This document shows positions 60,400 to 64,000 of a stretch of 64,000 nucleotides of DNA, piece by piece; the stretch's first letter is position 1; each line of letters starts with the position of its first letter. Below the pieces are notes generated by a model, which was given only the letters and a program-made list of their open reading frames with translations, made no database searches and was not told the origin of the DNA. This DNA is from Heloderma charlesbogerti. Taxonomy: Eukaryota > Chordata > Lepidosauria > Squamata > Helodermatidae. A program made the translations under genes and the position numbers. The stretch covers positions 310,001-374,000 of the forward strand of contig JANEZZ010002667.1 in NCBI GenBank assembly GCA_026122225.1, read 5' to 3'.

Positions 60400-61110
60400 T
60401 TCAGCGGATCTTGGGAAAGGGGACTCCGATTTCTGTGGTGGAGAGAAGAGCCCAGCCCAGGAAGGCGCGCGGGGAATCAAAGTGGCTCTGCAGCACCAGA
60501 GAGGAAACCGCCCTGGAAGAAATTCAATATTGCCGCGATCGATGTCCGTATCCTGAATGGAGGCGGGGACCCCGGCCTCCCCCCGCCCTTCTGCCAGGAT
60601 CAGCCGCCCCCGCCCGCCCTGAAGGGATGAGGGCTGCTTCGGGGCCGGGGAAACCACGCGCGGGTCTCTGTGGCGAGGATGAGAGCTTCGCAGGGGGCCA
60701 GGCGCTCGCTTCGCGGCCTCTTCTGGCTGCTGCCGCCGCCGCTCGGGAGTGAACGAGCGGTGGGCTTTGTGCTGAGAAAGGCGGATTAAAGGGGAGCCAC
60801 GATGCGACCTGGGACCTCCCCTGCAAACCGCAGAGGGAGGGGCCAGGGGCGATCTCTCCTCGCCCCCCAAACCCCAGAGGGAGGGGCCGGGGGCTCTCTG
60901 CTTTTCCTCGCCCACCCACCCCCAGTGTGCTCTTTGTTCGGGCTGGGGCACACGGATGCTTTTGCACCAGGCCCGCAGGCAGGCTGGTGGGGAACCTCCT
61001 CCGTTGGGGGTGGGCCGGGTGGCTCAGCACCCTGGCCAGAGGGTCGGGGGGGGGGGTCTGATCTGCCCCTTCCGCAGGTGAATGATTGAATATCAATGAT
61101 TCACCCGCGG
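60400..61110. promoter_or_regulatory. GC-rich block downstream of SKIDA1
   Basis: CpG- and G-rich sequence with overlapping open frames on both strands (the longest 250 codons, minus strand), typical of CpG islands. Its position downstream of SKIDA1 roughly corresponds to where a noncoding host gene begins in human as I remember it, but no sequence match supports that name. Confidence 0.35.
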
Positions 61111-61289
61111 GGAAGAGCGCCGGTGGTTTGCTTGCTGGCTTGCTTGTTGCTGCTGCCTGTATTTCCGATCTTACTCGGAGGTCAGCCTCGGAACTGTTTA
61201 GCACGGTAGGACCTGCAGCCCCTGGGATCGTGACCGTGAAATGATACGAAGAATTAAAGCAAGCCGGAGCGCACACTTGTGGAGAGCAA

Positions 61290-61522
61290 GTATGCTGCAG
61301 TAGTCGGGCTCGGAGCAGGAGAGAGACCCGGGTTCAAATCCTCACTGGGCCAGGAAGCTTACTGGATGACTACTGACCAGATTGGCGAGTCTCCTCCTTC
61401 TTTATGCCTAGTAGCCTACCTCACAGGATTGTTGTGAAGATTTAAAAAAAGGGGGCGGAGAACTCTGTACTCCACTTTGAGCTCCTTGGAGGAAAGGTGG
61501 GATATACATTTAATAAAGAAAT
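61290..61522 (+). mobile_element. Diverged Sauria-type SINE
   Basis: Plus-strand copy with CCGGGTTCAAATCCTCACTG (box B), a diverged core with CTCACAGGATTGTTGTGAAG, and an ATACATTTAATAAAG tail. More decayed than the other copies. Confidence 0.75.
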
Positions 61523-61769
61523 CCTCGTCCATAAGCCACCACTGCCAACACACACAGGTCTGGGATTAGGGAGCCATTTGCCCAGTCAAAAGATAGCTCA
61601 GACAGGAAGAATAATACTAGGGGCCTTTTAGAGATCCATGACCCTTCCCTTTTTCAGGGGTTGCCCCCACCTGTGTGACACCATCTTCCTTCCTGGAGAG
61701 TAGATATTATTTTTATATTATTTTTCCGTAGCCAAAGCCCTTTCCAAAAAGCTCTTTTCAGGGGAGGAG

Positions 61770-61905
61770 TTCTACCTCAGTGGTATTCTGCAAGTATTTA
61801 ACTATTTTATTGTTTTTCACGTTTCTTGTTAGCCGCCCAGAGAGCTTGCTTTATTGGGCATCATATATGCTATCAATTAAGTAAACAGACAAACAAAAAT
61901 AAAGT
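61770..61905 (+). mobile_element. LINE 3' tail fragment
   Basis: TTGTTAGCCGCCCAGAGAGC followed by an A-rich end resembles the conserved 3' tails of L2/CR1-type LINEs in the window. Only the tail remains. Confidence 0.5.
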
Positions 61906-61914
61906 ATATATTTT

Positions 61915-62035
61915 GTAGGCACCAAGGTCCCAGATTCAATCCCTGGCATCTCCAGGTAGTGCTCATAAAGGCTCCTGCCTGAAACACTGAAGAGTAACCA
62001 GTACTAGATCCTGGGATTCTGTACAAGGAAACAAG
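61915..62035 (+). mobile_element. Fragment of a second tRNA-related SINE family
   Basis: The text CAGATTCAATCCCTGGCATC, followed by CTCCAGGTAGTGCT and CTCCTGCCTGAAAC, matches a dispersed squamate repeat I recognise but cannot name. It sits directly upstream of the Bov-B fragment. Confidence 0.55.
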
Positions 62036-62129
62036 AAAACTCTCCATTTGTTCCAACCGCTACCTTCAACTCCTTGTTCTCTGCACCGGACTGAACTCAT
62101 CAGTCTAAACTTCTAGACGATTTGGGGGA

Positions 62130-62575
62130 ACAGCTATGGTTTTCCCAGTAGCAACGTATGGCTGTGAGAGCTGGACTATAAGGAAGGCTGAGCACCGAAG
62201 AATTCCTGCTTTCGAACTGTGGTGCTGGAGAAGACTCTTACGAGTCCCCTGGACTGCAAGGAGGTCAAATCAGTCAATCCTAAAGGAAATCAACCCTGAG
62301 TGCTCATTGGAGGGACAGATACTGAAGCTGAAGCTGAAATATTTTGGCCACCTAATGCGAAGAGAAAAGTCTCTGGGAAAGACCCTGATGCTGGGAAAGA
62401 CTGAGGGCAAAAGGAGACGGGGACGGCAGAGGATGAGATGGTTAGATAGCATCACCGATGCAATGAATATGAACTTGAGCACGCTCCGGGAGAGAGCGCA
62501 GGACAGGAAGGCCTGGCGTGCTATGGTCCATGGGGTCACGAAGAGTCGGACACGACTGAACGACTGAACAACAAC
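62130..62575 (+). mobile_element. Bov-B (RTE clade) LINE, 3' end of ORF2
   Basis: A 143-codon open frame (62136-62567) encodes the C-terminal end of the RTE/Bov-B polyprotein, with the segments YGCESWTIRKAEHRRI, LWCWRRLLRVPWTARRSNQS, LKYFGHLMRR and KAWRAMVHGVTKSRTRLND. It ends with the family's ACGACTGAAC-rich tail. The 5' part, including the endonuclease and RT core, is absent, as in typical 5'-truncated copies. The frame is intact over this length, suggesting a fairly young insertion. Bov-B is known for horizontal transfer among vertebrates. Confidence 0.93.
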
Positions 62576-63069
62576 ATTTCCTCGAGAAGAACCGGGGCTG
62601 TCTTCATAGTAGCCAAAGGAAGCAGAAGGGATGTGGAAGTCTCTAGGCTAGGACAGGAGTGGGCAGAAGGTCCATCTGGATTTCCTGGTAGATCTTTGGG
62701 GAATTTGCAATAGATCGGAGGGGATGCCTGACTCCCAATAGTTTATCAAAAGCAGCAACTAAATGACAAAGCCCGCTCGTCCTAAATTATACTGCTAAAA
62801 TGAGGAAAGCGTGGGGTAACTAGGAAGGGATTTTTATGTGGCAGGACTGGGAATTCCTTTTAGTTCAAACTCGTTCCTGGGCTCGGAATTCTTTAATTCA
62901 AAGTGCATGTCTTTTGCATCTCGCTCTGGCTGGTGGATCTCGGGGTCCCAGTGCAAAAACAAGAGAGATCCCCCAAGCCTGAAGCCTATCGATATCTCAG
63001 TGAGTGTAACTACCAGCGAACTCCTGGGGGTCATTGTCTAAGTCAGGAACGGGGAATTAACAGCCCTAA

Positions 63070-63155
63070 AGATGTTGCTGGACTACAGTTCTCAACATCC
63101 CCGACAATTGGCCATACTGGCTGGGGCTGATGGGAGCTGGAGTCTAACAACATCC
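63070..63155. repeat. Short foldback repeat, probable MITE
   Basis: Arms AGATGTTGCTGGACTACAG and the complement of CTGGAGTCTAACAACATC flank a GCCATACTGGCTGGGGC centre. This ACTACAACTCCCATCA-type foldback is familiar from squamate genomes. Confidence 0.7.
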
Positions 63156-63924
63156 AACCGCCCCCCCCGCGCCCCAAGTGCTTAATTTGAAAAAATTCTC
63201 GAGATGCTGGTGGGGCTACAAAGCCCCCCCCCCCCCCCAGCCAGGGCGATGGGGGAAGGACCTCTCCAGGGCGTACCGTCCGCGCAGACTTTCTCCCTGG
63301 CATCGTTTTAGACTTGATCAATGCGGGGAGACCCTGATGGTAACCTTTCCTCTTCCTGGAGAAAAGGACAGCCCCTCTGAGCTGGCAGGTCAGGCGGCCA
63401 ATCAAAACCGCTGCCTCGGAGAGCTCTCTTCAGGCCTGGCGTGCGTCTGGCGCAGCCGCGGAAGTTCTGCCGATCATCCAGGCGCCTTGGGCGAGAACTG
63501 CGGATGTGCGCTGGGCAGCAGCAACCTCTGGCTTGACTTTTTGGGGGCACTTTTCTTCCTCTCACCCTCCCTCTCCAGTAATTTGTAGGCTGCTACTGGG
63601 TTGCCTCTGACTTCTCCCCAAACGTGTTAACACAGAGAAGTTGCTTCTCCCTTTCCCTCATCCTACCTACCCTGCCACCCTGCTTACAGACCGGTCCTCT
63701 GAAAAGAGTGGGGAACCGTGGCTGGTGCCCGGTGCTTCACGCCTATAAAGAGGATTGTCCTGGCTGTTCTCCTATCGAGTGCATATTTGTAAGCCGTTTT
63801 AAGTGGGGTTTAAAAAGAAAACTAGGGTAGAAATAGCGGGCTGAATCCAGGCCTAGTCATGCTTGGAGGCCTAATGATTTCATGACTAAGCCTGGATCCA
63901 ATGTAATAGCAATTGTTGCTATTT

Positions 63925-64000
63925 TTATTTGTTCATTGTTTGTTATGTTTATATCCCACCTTTCCTCCAAGGATCCCAGGGAGTACATGATCCTCCTCCT
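63925..64000 (-). mobile_element. Sauria-type SINE, cut by the window edge
   Basis: The 3' portion of a minus-strand copy (TTTATATCCCACCTTTCCTCCAAGGATCCC-type segment) runs off the right end. Its head lies outside. Confidence 0.7.

Noticed and set aside
60400..61110. Naming this block as the human MIR1915 host gene promoter
   Set aside because: Only position suggests it. I saw no sequence match to the microRNA or its host.
60524..61276. Minus-strand open frame of 250 codons
   Set aside because: It lies in a CpG-rich block with overlapping frames on both strands and shows no recognisable domain. It is probably compositional.

Overview
This is vertebrate nuclear DNA, most likely from a squamate reptile (lizard or snake). 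The evidence is several spliced exons, CpG islands, and a repeat set typical of squamates: tRNA-derived SINEs of the Sauria type (16690-16938, 53350-53588, 60110-60322, 61290-61522, and a cut copy at the right edge), a Bov-B/RTE LINE 3' end (62130-62575), L2-clade LINE pieces, and many short foldback repeats. There are no bacterial operons, CRISPR arrays or recognisable tRNA genes.

Two protein-coding genes can be named. MLLT10 (AF10) runs right to left. Its first three coding exons are at 21078-20910, 12529-12450 and 6745-6691 on the minus strand, joined by consensus GT/AG sites in consistent phase. Together they encode the N-terminal PHD finger. The rest of the gene lies off the left edge. 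SKIDA1 runs left to right. Its single large coding exon (44499-47078, 859 codons) encodes a SKI/SNO/DAC domain, an acidic-serine tract and a conserved basic C-terminus. The two genes are head to head, as I remember the human chromosome 10p12 arrangement.

Layout. 1-20.9 kb: MLLT10 introns, AT-rich, with most of the mobile-element remnants, including a 2.5 kb broken L2 LINE that has a SINE inserted into it. 20.3-21.7 kb: MLLT10 CpG-island promoter, with a possible upstream ORF. 21.7-34.4 kb: shared upstream interval, with short palindromic repeats and a second CpG-rich block near 30.0-30.6 kb. 34.4-35.7 kb: strong CpG island, the best candidate for the distal SKIDA1 promoter. 35.7-44.3 kb: probable SKIDA1 5' intron or leader, nearly free of transposons. 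44.3-47.1 kb: SKIDA1 coding exon. 47.1-53.3 kb: probable 3' UTR and flank, mostly unique sequence with microsatellites. 53.3-64 kb: downstream flank where SINEs, Bov-B and L2 tails return, with a GC-rich block at 60.4-61.1 kb.

Both genes belong to chromatin or transcription biology. MLLT10 is a PHD-finger cofactor of the DOT1L complex. SKIDA1 is a SKI/DACH-domain nuclear protein. Their shared upstream interval and the transposon-poor zone around SKIDA1 fit a developmentally regulated locus. I found no obviously new molecular system. The most unusual things are a recurrent nearly self-complementary element of about 65-90 bp (at least fifteen copies), three larger foldback elements, a 27-bp perfect palindrome abutting a SINE, and the extreme GC-driven composition of SKIDA1.
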